DNA from: Sarcomyxa edulis
Taxonomy: Eukaryota; Basidiomycota; Agaricomycetes; Agaricales; Mycenaceae
Direction of reading: 5' to 3'
NCBI GenBank assembly: GCA_009761415.1
Contig: QUOL01000009.1
Span: 806,001 to 870,000 of the forward strand
DNA: 64,000 nucleotides
How positions within the stretch are numbered: position 1 is the stretch's first letter; each line of letters opens with the position of its first letter. The notes under the pieces were generated by a model, which did no database searches, was not told the DNA's origin, and saw only the letters and a program-made list of their open reading frames with translations. Shown piece by piece: positions 15,682 through 27,382 of this stretch. The position numbers and the translations under genes are program-made.

Positions 15682-18424
15682 ATGATTCCCTCCCGAACTG
15701 TGAGCGCACCCGGGACTTCCTGGATGGCCAGAGGCGCCTCCGGCACCCCGAAGAAGGCAACCCCTCGAGCAGGAAGAAAGGGACATATGTATGGCCCTCC
15801 AATACAACACCCCGGTCCTAGCAAGGAGGAACAGGTTCGAATCACCACCCGTCGTATGGCCAAAGCAGAGCGAGATGAGCGAGTGGATATTACTCTCAGT
15901 CTTAGCGAAGTCAAAACGTGCGTATCTACCCTTACACAATCATCCACTCGGAGCCAAATGAATTCATGTAATATCTAGTTACATGGGCGGTTTCACCCGT
16001 CCTCGCGATCTACGCTCCTCCAATTGGTTTCCTGGAGGTGCCTACGTCGCCAAAGGCAAAGTATACGAGAGCCCTCCGCCAGCAGCTTACACTCCTCATA
16101 CCGTCTACCTTCTCGAGTCCAAGTACCCGGTCAACCATGGAATAGGTCGCGTTGACTGCTACGATCATATTGTGGGCGTCTGCAGGGAAGGCGACTTCGA
16201 AGCTATTCTCGAAAAATACAATTCTCCCCGTGCCCCCAAAGAGAACAGGGACTCTATGGATAACGCACGCTGGCCATGGCTACCCCCGAAGCGTACCCCT
16301 CGTATCAAGTGGTGGGGTAACGGTGAGAACCCCCGTGAGATCATGCGGGAACTCAACGACTTGGCCCCTGCCGAAACAATATCCGAGCTAGAAGCCTCGT
16401 ATGCGGATGAAGAGGCGTATGATGACGATCCAGATGGAGACTCTGAACCGGATCCCAACGATCCCATGACCAAGACACCCAAACCCCAGACGATCCCAAA
16501 AATGTCCAACACTGCCAAAGCTAAAGCTCGCAAAGCCAGAGCCATTGCTGAGCTAGCCGGAACAACAAGCTCAACTACCTCACTTGCAGCGATTCCACCC
16601 GCTCGTCCTTTCCACACGTCGTCTACCGCACATATGGGACACAATTATAACGAAGACCACATCGTCCCCGACTTTTATGTTCAGCGGAAACAGTCTAAGG
16701 CCGCTGCTGATCAGGAACAAGATCCGGAATCCAAAGACCGCAAAAGTCAGGATTCTTCTCTGATGGATCACCTTTCCGACGGAGCCTTGTCCGACGAGAT
16801 AGCAGCCTCCACTCGCCGGCTCGCGTCTAAAATCCCAAAGGAACTGTACAATGAAGAAGGCGTCCTCGTCCACCCTTCCGGATTCGTCATCCCCACCCCA
16901 GGCAAATCTACACCGACCAAAGAGCGTCGTGAACGTGAGCGTGACCTTGCCCAACAAACGGCGGCCGTAGCCGAAAGGGTTCTGGAAGAGGATTTCAGTG
17001 ATGTCACAGCAGAAATGCGTCCGAGACGTGCTAAAGTCCCATTCGAAGTCAAGCATGCCGACGGTAGCGTTACTCACCCGAGTGGGTTTACTCCACCGAC
17101 GGCCATGCATGATTTCAAGCATGCGCCTGCACCTGCGGGTTCCACTCCCGCTGCAAAAAACCCTCGTTCGACTCAGACAGATCCTCAAGCTACCTCGCAA
17201 GATGTAGTGTCGAAAATGCACCAACGCGAAGCTATTGAGGAGCGGAAAGACGAAGAAGGAGGGTTGATGTCTGGGTTGTCCGCTGGAATTTTGAGTGGCG
17301 GCGTCTCTGCTGCTATGGAGTCTCGGCCCGAGAAGGTCCCAGCGGAGGTGGAGGTTCCAGGTGAAGGTGAAAAACTATCCACTACTCAACATCCTTCTGG
17401 ATTCGTTCCCCCCACTCCTGGTATGAAAAGAGGATTACACACTACCGCCGTCGTTCGGGCCACGGAAGTCCCTCTCTCAGTTCCTGACGAGACAGTTGAA
17501 GAGATTCATTCTACTGTTGACGAAGAAGATTCTTCTGTCGCAGAGAAAATTTCTACTACTATGGAAATCGAGGCACCCGACACCTTAGCCAGCCCCCTCA
17601 AAAAAATCCGTGATCAGTATCTACCCACGCTCAAAAAACATCCATTCTGGCGTCCGCTCCTTACCGTAACATGCTCAACCCGTCCACTCGCCGTATCCCT
17701 CGCCCGTCTTTCACGCGGAAGAGCTCGCGGAACGCCATATCATGCCACTATCGACAACGATGATCGTAAATGCAAACTCTCATATTCCACGCGTATGCGA
17801 TGCATGCGTCTCGCGCGTATGCATGGTTTGTCAGTACAGATGGCTCAACTGCTTACGGGTGCGAGGGGTGGGTTTATTGGGATTCGGTTCAATATCAATG
17901 AACTTGGGAGGGGAATCAATGGGGAAGGTTTGGAGAAACCTATCGATTGGGATAAGAGGGTGTTAAGAATCGGGGTCGGGAATTGGTATGAGTATGCCGA
18001 CGTGGTCAAGGAAGAGTTCAAGAGCTCTGTGAGAGAGGAGGTTGATAAGATCTATCGAACGGGCGCGGATGAGGAGGAGGATAAGGGGGCCTTCGAGGTG
18101 TACGGGTTGGATGATCATGGGAAGAGGATCAGTGATGAGACTGGTGAAATCATCCCTTGGGTAGTGAGTGACGTGGATATGCCCAAGACACCCCAGGCTT
18201 TGAAAGAGCTATGGGCCGAGCAGCAGGAGTTGTATAATCTAGATGAGGATGATGATGCGGATGATGAGGATTCAGTGGAAGGACGCGGGCTTGAAAGGAA
18301 GGAATTTAAGCTCCAAATGGCTCGAAGAAACTTGAGGTTGAAGAAGGAGGAGATATCTGGTGAGTATAAGGAGGAGATCGCGTTGTACAAGGCGTCGCGT
18401 CATTCCGCCGTAACTCAGGTATAA
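15682..18424 (+). CDS. Unknown protein with three HPSGF repeats, possibly mitochondrial
   Basis: Function not recognised. Exons 15682-15917 and 15979-18424 close to 893 residues. Near the N-terminus are many basic residues (RGASGTPKKATPRAGRKG), then a compact region with HTVYLLESKYPVNHGIGRVD and WLPPKRTPRIKWWG. In the middle, three degenerate repeats each end in HPSGF(V/T)xPT, at about residues 310, 370 and 475. Two R-x-F/L-HTS/HTT motifs (about 215 and 490) resemble fungal mitochondrial presequence cleavage sites but are internal. A conserved-looking C-terminal region (KKHPFWRPLLTVTCSTRPL onward) is followed by an Asp/Glu-rich and basic tail. Start ATG 15682 follows the last upstream stop-free stretch lacking ATG. 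Confidence 0.7.
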
Positions 18425-18692
18425 AGCCACAAATCGTTCATAGATTCTTGCTGAATACTCAAAAACAATTTTTGTGTTTATATACTTACATGTTCCTCCA
18501 CTCTTTGTATTTTACTGTTCTGCCTACTGAAGGCCTTGTCTTCTACCTTTTCTTTGCATTGATATCTGGTCAATTGTACGCGACCGAAAATCGCGTGATG
18601 GTCACGCTAATGAATGTGCTCAATTGTGACTCACCACTCAGCCTCGAACCATCACCACTTCAACTATTACTTCTGCCACAACTACTACCACT
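18425..18692. other. 3' flank and CRN-C leader
   Basis: The right end (about 18630-18692) is a trinucleotide-rich leader homologous to those of CRN-A and CRN-B, directly preceding ATG 18693. Nothing else recognised. Confidence 0.5.
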
Positions 18693-20457
18693 ATGACTAT
18701 TCCACAAAAAGTCTGGTGTCTCCGCATCAATCATAAAAATGAGGCCCAGGATCGGCCAGTTAAGGTCCCGACGTCCACAGATCCTGAGTTCGATGTCGCA
18801 GACTTGATTGAGGCGATCAAGCAGAAGATGGGCAAACTGAAACCATTCTTTACCGAGGAGCTCACATTATGGAGACTCAAGGATCGAAGTCTTCATCCTA
18901 CGTCACCCGAACTCAAGGAACCGCTCACTTCCGACGGCGACGCGATCGAACTGGTCCCGGCAGGCGAACTGGTAGAAAGCCTTGGGATTTTGAAGGACGA
19001 GGTACTGCTTTCGAAGTACATAGTTCACCTTCGCGTTCTGAATATGAGGATAGAGACGCTGTTCCAAAGCTTCCTCCTCTGAAACATAAGCCCGTTGCCA
19101 CAGCCTTTCGGTTGCACTTTGACATTGACATAGGTAATACCACCACCACAAAAACAACATCATCATCAACAACAACTGTCACTTATACCACAACTACTCC
19201 ACAGATAAGTAGTCTGATGTCTCCGCATTCAAATTGATCTTTGGGTCGGAGCCTCAAGAGCGATTGTACAACGACCAAACCAAGGAATCGTCTTCGCTCA
19301 GGGGCCAAGAAAGGACCTCAAAAAACCGCGTGGCTACTACCTGGGGAACTCATACTGTCCTGGTGCATAATGCTGGATATGGACTGCAAAGCAACGCAAG
19401 CTTGGAAGCCACGCTCAAGTATGTGAAACATTGCAATACGATGAAGGTCTGTAATATCGTCTCTTCTGAAATCTCAAAAAACGCTAATACCGAATGCGAG
19501 CAGAGTTTTCCAGCAAGTTACCTGGCATCATCGTCGGCATTATGGGAACTGTGCTCGAAGTTTCGATAGCGGTATGTCTAGAGGAAGTTATCGTGGACAG
19601 GATCCTTTGCTTTGATGTTTTCAAGAGCGGTCACCCGGATGAAACTATCCTCAAGCTGGCTGTGATTGCATCGGCATTGAGGACCTGTAGCGACAATCTT
19701 CGACAAGAATACCGCTCTATGGAGCAGGCCACCTCTCATTTGATGCGAGTTGAAGAAGAGACCTGGCATTTGCCCAATCCGACGGCCGCTCCTTCTCTAC
19801 ATAACTTGATTCGCGCTCGAGTTCGAGGCAAGGCTCGGAAGAAGGAACCGGAAGAACATCAACCCTGACTCTTCGAACAACAACTCGGAAGTGGGCTCGC
19901 TCTTCTTAGCCCTGTACGATGGCCGCGAAGTCGTCGTCAAATCTACAGACAAGTACTACCCTAGCAGCTCTCAATTATGCCCCGAATCTGCACGCGTGCG
20001 AACGGGTACTCGGTGGTCAGATAATGGTGGTCATGGATCGATTGGACGGGACGCGGATGTTTGACACGGTGGATCACAATCACGGTCCAGGTCTTTCGCG
20101 CAAGGTCTTCAAGGACCTCGAGACGGCGTTGAAGGTTTTACATGATCAAGATATCGTCTTTAGTGATATCCGCAGTGTGAATGTCATGCTCATGAAGAGT
20201 GGCGGCACGAACCTCATCGATTTCGACTGAGCTGCGAGACAAGGGGAAGGGAGGTACCCACTTTCGATCAATGCCGACCTTATTACGACCGAGTTGCTCC
20301 TGACGGTAAGCCGCGTGGTTGATGTACAAGAAACATGATGCGTATGGGCTCGTGAAACTCATTTCGCAGTATGGTGCCGACGAGGACAAGGACTATACAA
20401 AAGCCAAGTGTTCCAAGCTGGAAGACAGCTATGGCTATAACATTATGTATAATTGAT
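18693..20457 (+). pseudogene. Decayed Crinkler-kinase, copy C (CRN-C)
   Basis: Relic in the opposite orientation to CRN-A and CRN-B. The header (18693-about 19016, MTIPQKVWCL to EVLLSK) is open, then a one-base deletion near 19020 shifts frame and the first donor is changed from GTAAGC to ATAAGC. The 5' half of exon 2 is missing. The rest (about 19237-19450, IFG...SKN...LEATLKYVKHCN) aligns with exon 2. The second intron still has GT and AG ends (AAG|GTCTGT...GAGCAG). The kinase part has frameshifts near 19860 and 19960 and a TGA at 20228, where CRN-A has the Trp of DFDW. The HDQDIVFSDIRSVN motif is still readable. Divergence from A and B is far greater than between A and B. Confidence 0.85.
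19138..19240 (+). pseudogene. Fragment of a further Crinkler 5' end inside CRN-C
   Basis: This stretch repeats the Crinkler leader (ACCACAACTACTCCACA) and then about 15 codons aligning with the header start (VWCLRINHKN region), without an ATG. It sits between the CRN-C header and its exon 2 remnant. A second header 5' end was therefore recombined into this locus, or a neighbouring copy collapsed onto it. Confidence 0.6.
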
Positions 20458-20997
20458 GGCTGCATGCATATGCGGCCATGTCATATCTTGTGCAATGCTG
20501 AACTGTCCGTATATGAGCGACGGTTGATATAATCAATTCATGATCAGCGCTATAATACATCATGATCATCCATTGACCGTGTAGAAATGCAGGAATCAAA
20601 CAATTCAATAGCCCGAAGATAATCAATAGGTCCTGAACAAATCCATCCCCGCTTCACAAGACGCCACTGACCTATATGCATGGGTCGAGGGCCGCAACCG
20701 CAAGATGGTCACTGAGAACAGAAAGCTAATTGCAGCATCAAAGCACGGTTTATTCCAGAGGCAAGAAAAAAAAGACAAGGATATGATACGGTAAGAGTAA
20801 GAGTGTTCAACGGGGACACGACAGAAGAAAATAATATCCGGCATCGAACATCGAACATCGAGCACCTCGAATTATGAATAGAAAGGAACGGACGGTGATC
20901 TGGGGTATATGTACGAACTTGGGACGATATTTTTATGGGAGGAACCAAAAAAAGGGGGATAGGAAGGGGGTGGGGAATGGGTATGTGATACAATAGC
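20458..20997. other. Intergenic between CRN-C and CDC12
   Basis: Convergent gene ends. No gene seen; short frames only, with a small ATCGAACATCGA repeat near 20840. Confidence 0.5.
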
Positions 20998-22510
20998 TCA
21001 TCGTCTGCCAGTGCCCCTTCCGCCGTAACCGACCTGGAGGTTATCGAGTTCGGCCTCGAGCTGCTTGATGGCGCTGTGTGCCATTTCGAGGTCTTTGTTG
21101 AGACGGTCGCGTTCCGCAATAAGCTATAGCGTGTATTAGTCGACTGCTGCTCGACATGGAGAAAGAAGGTGGACGCGTACATGCTGTTCCCACTGTCTGA
21201 ATCTCGATTCCTCAGCCTTGACTTGTTCAGTGAACCTCTTCCTCAGCTGTTCTTCCTCCTCCTTGAATTTGGGGTTATCCAATTTCTTGACCTTGGGTTC
21301 ACCGAATTTACGAGTTTCCATTTGTTGTTGGCGGTAATTCTCGTAGTGCGATTCCTCGGTGGTGGAGATGAGGTCTAGCATGTGCGTGCGAATCAAGAGG
21401 GATCGGAGTTTCTTGAAGTCGCAGTGGGCTTCGTTCTCCACTGCAGGTGAGAAATGATTTGGTGAGCTGCTGGACATGGGAATGAGTGGAGATGATGGTG
21501 GTTACCTTCGGCGACACCCCAGAGGTATTCACGACCTTTGACGACACGCCCATCAGCGGTACGAACGTCCTCGGTTGAACCAATGATGGAGAATGGGATA
21601 GCCTCCGTCAAGGTACGCGCGGGTTCGGCTGTCTCGTCGTCGGCCTCGATGGGAGGCGTGTAGATACGAATGCTCTGAGCGGCGATAACCTCGCGAATCT
21701 GAGAGATAGCGAGGAAAGTTAGTTGGTGATCGAAGAACTGTCAAAAACAGATGTGTTTACGTACGCGTTGTTTGAAGAGGAACAAGTCGTTTTGGGTCAA
21801 GGTATCGGCTTTGGCTATGACAGGGATAAGGTTGACACGCGTTCCGAGACGTTTCATGATCTCGATGTCGAGAGGCTTCAGGCTGTAGATCGACGACTGA
21901 AGTAAGTAAGATGTATCCGCAGTAGGTTGTAGAGGCGGCCTCACGTATGACCTGTTGGCCTGATAAAGTACAAGCACGCGTGTACTCTCAAATCTGTCTT
22001 TTCGTGCCTCTCAGGCTGCTGTTCTTGACGCATATACGCCTCATGCTGGTCGTCAATGAACTCGACGATGGGTGACCACGAATCGCGATTGTTGACGTAG
22101 TCACCGAAGCCAGGCGTGTCGATAACGGTGAGCTTGACTTTGAACTGCTTCTCTTCAAGCTCGGCCTTGATAATCTCAACCTCGGTCAGTTTGTCGAGTT
22201 GCTTGTTGTGACGACGGTTGTAGTTCTTTGCAGGCGAGAGCTCCGTGGAAAAGAGGGTGTTAATGAGAGTGGTTTTCCCGAGACCAGATTCACCTAGATA
22301 TATGCTTTAGTGGGTATGGTCGGTATGGTAGATGACGAGTCCATACCGACTACCATGATGGTAAAGTGTGCGCCCCGTTTTGCGACGATCTTGTGTTTCT
22401 AGGGAAAGGGTAAGTAGTGTACCCTGAAGACTGAAGGTTAGGACAGGATGTACCTGGTTTGGGAGGTTTGCAATGCCAATGCCATCTACGGAGGGAGGTG
22501 CAGCAGCCAT
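20998..22510 (-). CDS. CDC12: Septin Cdc12
   Basis: GTP-binding septin of the filament complex at septa and the cell cortex. Seven exons close in phase to 384 residues: 22454-22510, 22347-22398, 21945-22293, 21765-21882, 21506-21698, 21181-21440 and 20998-21123. The N-terminus has GIANLPNQ followed by KHKIVAKRG, the Cdc12-type opening. GTPase motifs: GESGLGKTT (G1), DTPGFGD (G3) and AKAD (G4), plus the septin-unique EYLWGV...DFKKLR region. The C-terminus is a coiled coil beginning near [20 protein letters not shown], closely matching yeast Cdc12. Start chosen at ATG 22510, followed by [10 protein letters not shown]. Confidence 0.93.
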
Positions 22511-24706
22511 GAGTGTATGAGTAGAACGAGGAGAACGACGAGCAAAAATGAGACTAGTCGTTTGAGAAGCTAAATCCTGTGTGCCCGTGTTTGAAATGTG
22601 GCCCAGCCACGTGGACACCTACTCATCGAAGGGACCTCATCAGTACCAGTGCTCGTTCTCGACTCACCCAGTGGCTGCTAGATGCCTTATCTACAATCAT
22701 ATCTTCCAGGCCGTGCACTGGCAAACCGTATCTTGTCCAGGTTCAAGCGCGTCCAGATACTCGGTGGGGAGCTATCTTCCTGTTGAAGCTTTCATTATCT
22801 TGACTTTCATACAGGTAAGATATCGGCAGCGTGATGGCTGTATACTGATCTGTTCCGCTATTGCTCTAGAAGCCAACCACTACGTTCCCAGCTCAAGCTA
22901 ACTCTCGTGTGTTATCTCAGGCATAGCGCAGGACCCCCGGCATTGCTGAGGTTGAGAACCACTGCGCAATTCTCATCAGGACAGAGTTTCGCGCTTTTCA
23001 TCCGGAATCTTCCTCAGGCCACGCGGAACTCGGTGTCGGTGTAGAAGAACGTTTGCGCAGTATAGGCGCGTGTTCTTGACCTACAGCTAATTCCACTCTC
23101 CAGACAGTATCAGAGCACCTACTGAGTTCCAGTGCTTCATGATCTTGCTCGGAAAAGGACCCATTCCATCCGGAGCTTCCTCGGGCCTATCTGTAGCCTG
23201 CAAGTTGACTCTAGGCAGCTTGATGCCAGACCCTCGTACCTTCATTTCTATCCAAATCCCCTCAGGCCTTCGCTTTCTAGAGGCTTGTTTTTATCCAGAC
23301 GTGTCTCAGGCCTTGAATATTGTCGGGCGCCCTATGCTAGCTTATCAAATCCGGGATATCCCATCTCCCGATTATGTGGCGTGCTCCCTGGGTCTTGTAC
23401 TTTCTCAACCCTAGGCGGCGAAGCTAATGATACTCATCCGCGACAGTCTTCCCCGGGATCAGCGACAAAATCTTGAGTCACCGAAACCTAAGCCGCGGTG
23501 GCGTGACTGCCGTGAACATAGGCTGGTCCACACAAATCAATCACTGGGCGGCGTTACCCTCGCTCATTACAACTCATCAGCCACACGAGAATAACTGTAC
23601 TGAAGTGCCACGGATTCTTACCGTATCGCTCGGGTTCTGATTCCGTCTCTTGACCTGACAGCCTGGGTAGTAAGAATCGGGCTTATTGTTATCAAGAGTC
23701 TTTGGTATGGATCCTGCGTTCGTCCATCTCCGCTTTTCCCATGATTATTTTGTTGCTGAACCCTGTATCTCATTGACTACTTATAAGTATGCTATAGGCG
23801 AACGTTTTGCTCAATTGAGGCGTGGTCGTGATATTTGTCCCTGTTATAATCAGGAGGCAATGTCTTCACCTCGAGGATCTATCTATCCACCGTTCTTGGC
23901 AACTTGGAAGTGAGCTATCTCCAGTCTCTGAGAGTCGATTGGTCTCAGTATGTCCTCGAGTACTCTGATACCTGATGTTCGGAAAGACTTTACCTTGATA
24001 ACATCAGGCTCGCCTTACACACGTACATATGTGTCGGGTAACTTTCCCAAATGCTTGGGACACTCCACACATATGGGGTAGAAGAGTCCCCGAGGTAATG
24101 AACTTCTAGAGAATGGAGTAGTGGCGGGGTTTTTTTGCTCAAGCTTTTTCTTCTGTGGCGGTCCCGGGCGGGCGATGTGTCTTTATGCTGCCGTGGAAAT
24201 CCGGTTGTGCTTTGATACTGATTCTACTCTGCTCCAGGCCTCGCTCATCATTTTCTTCCAGCATCATTTGAACCTCGAAGGCTTCTCGCGTAGCTTGGAT
24301 TTGCTTAATCCCAGTATCTTTCAGGCCAAGGCCGGTGATTTGACTCATGCGGCGGGGTTTAGACGCTTTTCGAAGTCACCAAGAAGCTGCAGAACGATTG
24401 GTTCGTTTGGGATAATCCCTCATACAGGCGTAACCATGGCACGGCGGTCACCTCACCTCATGTCGTACAATTCTCAAACATGTGTAGGCAGCGAAGTCCT
24501 TCAGGCGGCACCCGCTCATGATGGATCTAACATCCAAGGCTTCGAATTTCTGCGGAACATGGACTTTGAAAGGCCAAGGCCCACAGGTTTTTCTTAATTT
24601 CAACGGCATCAATTCGACGGAACTCGTCTTGAATTTCCTCTGACTCCAACAGCTCTACTTCCGCTCGGTCGTATTCTAGACTGATCCCGTGACGATATCG
24701 GCAAGG
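22511..24706. other. Long apparently gene-free stretch
   Basis: About 2.2 kb without a recognisable gene on either strand. The open frames present (for example 22581-22901, 23132-23476 and 24121-24597) are Ser/Leu/Pro-rich, without homology I recognise and without consistent splice-site joins. It may be regulatory space for hydrophobin 2 and CDC12, or remains of an old element. An ACACATATGTG-type palindrome lies near 24020-24075. Confidence 0.5.
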
Positions 24707-24712
24707 TATAAA
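24707..24712 (+). promoter_or_regulatory. TATA box of hydrophobin 2
   Basis: TATAAA 82 bp upstream of ATG 24794, a similar distance to that in hydrophobin 1. Confidence 0.6.
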
Positions 24713-24793
24713 GGCGATACTGAGATCCCTGTATTTCTCCAACTCACCCTCAGTCACTCACCAAACAGTCCACCTCTGCCTACTTACACCAAC

Positions 24794-25246
24794 ATGTTCT
24801 CTAAAATCGCCCTCTTTTCTGTCTCCGTCCTCGTTGCTATTGCAACTGCCAACCCACTCGAATCCAGGAAGACGTCCCAATGTAACACCGGCAGCTTGCA
24901 ATGCTGCAAAAGTCTCCAATCAGCCAACTCACCTCAGGCGGCCGCGGCGTTAGGCCCGTTAGGCCTTCTGGGCTTGATTACTGGCCAAGTTGGCCTCACA
25001 TGCAGCCCCCTCCCCGTCGTCGGCTTAGCACAGAACAGCTGGTAAGCGGTCCTCTCGAAGTATCCGCGTGATGTGTGTTTTGATCTTGACTGGTCTTTCT
25101 AGCACCCAACAACCAGTCTGCTGTACCGGAAACAACTACAGTGAGCCTCGAACTGATTTCTTATTCTCTTGTGTTCGCCGTCAGGTTTCTCAATCCGTGC
25201 TATAGATGGCCTTGTTGTCGTGGGCTGCAGTCCCATCAGCGCATGA
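24794..25246 (+). CDS. Class I hydrophobin 2
   Basis: Secreted surface-active wall protein. Exons 24794-25041, 25103-25140 and 25206-25246 close to 108 residues. A signal peptide spans about residues 1-20 (IALFSVSVLVAIATA). Cysteines follow C-X6-CC-X31-C-X12-C-X5-CC-X12-C. The protein ends GCSPISA. It lacks the Thr/Pro spacer and one intron of hydrophobin 1, but the last intron lies at an equivalent place after the CC pair. It is an independent paralogue, not a recent tandem copy. Confidence 0.95.
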
Positions 25247-25798
25247 ACACGATCAGCTGCAATAGGGGATGAATGTTAGATAATCAGGCCGACGGAGTGA
25301 GAGGGTTGTGTTGTCGTTCTTATATTATCGCCGGATATTTGCTTGCCAATCGCCAACGTTCACCGTTCAGTTTGTATTTAGTCTGATCAGGCCTTGGAGG
25401 GTCGACTACCCTAAGTATTCGGACCGCCTTCCTGTGCGATTGAACAACAACTTGAAATGACCTTGTTATGGTTACGTCCATGCCATTGATGCCACGGTAG
25501 TGTAAGAACGCGTGTCACTGTGTGACTGGGCCAAATGGTGACATGCTACCGTCACCCTGCGGCCCCTGCCTCCCTCTCCTGCCTCCCTCTCGCTCGTCCA
25601 GAGGTCTTTTCGACTACCTAGGATATACCACATGGTATTCCCCCATGCAATTAAAATTGAATTCCAGCTCTATCACGACCCGTTACCTCCCAGTACGGCA
25701 AAACGTGACATAAACTTCAAAAAAAATCCAAAAACAAAGATTGACCTCCTGGGCTCGTTTCCCGGGGCTTCTGGGCATTCCAAAGCGTGTCTTTCCAT
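25247..25798. other. Intergenic between hydrophobin 2 and the tRNA
   Basis: No gene seen. Contains a CTGCCTCCCTCTCCTGCCTCC-like pyrimidine run near 25565. Confidence 0.5.
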
Positions 25799-25905
25799 GG
25801 GCATATGGTGTAGATGGTTATCACGCCCGCTTAGCAAACAATCTCGAACGCGTTTGAGGTACGTTTGACTGCGGGCGGTCTCCGGTTCGAGTCCGGATTT
25901 GTCCA
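25799..25905 (+). tRNA. Intron-containing tRNA, anticodon AGC (Ala)
   Basis: Folds as 25799-25836 plus 25870-25905 around a 33-nt intron (25837-25869) placed one base 3' of the anticodon, the normal nuclear position. The anticodon stem is CCCGC/GCGGG with loop TTAGCA...T. The T arm TCCGG-TTCGAGT-CCGGA is perfect and contains a canonical B box (GGTTCGAGTCC). The acceptor GGGCATA/TTTGTCC has G3-T70, the alanine identity pair, but also one T-T mismatch. The discriminator is A, and a TTTT run follows (25908). The D arm (GTGTAGATGGTTATCAC) looks more valine- or glutamine-like than alanine-like, so the decoding call is tentative. Confidence 0.65.
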
Positions 25906-26394
25906 CATTTTGCTGTATTGGGTGACGTTCTGGAATACTTAGGCATCTTCATTTATTCCTTGCGCTTGATTTCGCCTCCAAGAACAACCTTCCATCACTT
26001 GTTTTGGTGTTTCTAGAAGGATATCTCTGTTTTTGAGGTAAATTAGGGAGCATTCTACAAATAAATGATTTGGGAAGACTGCATTGAACTCTCAGATACC
26101 TGGATGTACAGTGCTCAACATCCATGAAAGAATTATATTTCCTCTGTGCAAACAAAGGGGATACACATCCTCATTGCGGAACTACGCGTAGATCGATTCA
26201 CGCGACTGGGGTCACGTGACTCTGTCAACCCACAACATATCATCATATCATCGTCGTACAACCCTTTGAGGAGATGGAGGAATGCGTACGTCACACGTAA
26301 TTTATTCATGGAGCAAACTTACTTCCGGATTCACCGTGTAAACGGTACAATTCCACCCCTTGTTTATACCTGCGCCACACTAGTGGCCTACGAT
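25906..26394. other. Intergenic, tRNA to LPMO 3' end
   Basis: No gene recognised; the right part is presumably the LPMO 3' UTR. Confidence 0.5.
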
Positions 26395-27382
26395 TCAGTC
26401 GGTAGTAAAGTCTACGCAACTTTCGTAAGTCTGCCCGTTGAATCCGAACCACCACCATTGGATGGCACAAGCACCGGCGGTAGTGCATTGATCTCCAAGA
26501 TCCGGGATTGTAACATCAAAGTTCGCTGGGCCAAAAAGATCAGGACTTCAAAGGACTAATAAGTAAGCAGGGACACTCACTTTCGTTGGCAGGCCAGTCC
26601 GCGGGTGCCAAAGAGTCATTTGTGTATACGGGCCAGTCGAACAAGGGTTTACCGATGGGTGTTTGAGTCGCGAGGTTGACCTTCCGAACATCGATGTATC
26701 AGACGCGATGATATGCAAAGAGCGGAACGAGGACTTACGACAGAGACGTTCTAAACACCGGCAACGTGAGAAAATTAGACGACAAAATCAATAAGCTGTT
26801 TACGAACTGCGTATCCTGTGTGACGAGCTTCGATGTCGACGAGGAAATTGACGACGGTACCGGGAGCGTACGTCTTGACGTTGCTTTTGTTGTCTTCGAA
26901 CTGGTAAGGACATAGAATATCAATGCAATCTCTGTCTACGATTGGAGGTAACAACGAACTTGATATCCCCGGCAGAAGAACAGGTGGCAAGCGTCGGCAT
27001 CGTAGCCGCTGTCTACCTTCTTGAGAGAGTTCTCAATCTGGGAAGCCCATCGACGTCGACAGAGGATCAAAAGAAGATTAGCCGAGTTCACGAACCGGGC
27101 CATATAAATCTAGAAACGTCCGTCGATAACTTCAGCAATGTGGCGCAATCGCTTGAATGCAAAAAAAACTTGCCGGATTGAAGCTCAGTATAGGCTCCAG
27201 TGCCACAGGCAGTTTTGGCAGCGGAACCTCCCTAAATTGGGCTATGATCAGCGTATATACGTTAAGTAAGGATCGAAGTGACGTACTACTCTAGGCGGAG
27301 GAGAAGTGACGAGACCATGTCCGAAGGCGAGGGTGACGGAAGCCACGAGGGCGGTCAAACCGAAAAGTTTGGAGCTTGACAT
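26395..27382 (-). CDS. Secreted LPMO-like protein (LPMO_10 / chitin-binding type-4 fold, possibly AA16)
   Basis: Probable copper-dependent lytic polysaccharide monooxygenase. Eight exons close in phase to 193 residues: 27287-27382, 27174-27231, 27096-27109, 26960-27037, 26808-26900, 26739-26750, 26581-26680 and 26395-26525. A signal peptide (residues 1-21) ends just before HGLVTSPPPR, so mature His1 would form the histidine brace. A second His is in ARHTGYANVSV. Further landmarks: ACHLFFCRGYQ, VTIPDLGDQC, CAIQWWWFG and YESCVDFT. Exons of 14 and 12 nt and one GC-AG intron (27110-27173) make it easy to mis-predict. The substrate (cellulose, chitin or other) cannot be told from sequence. Confidence 0.82.

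Noticed and set aside
15834..15850. B-box-like GGTTCGAATC as a second tRNA
   Set aside because: It lies in a coding exon and has no matching acceptor or anticodon stems.
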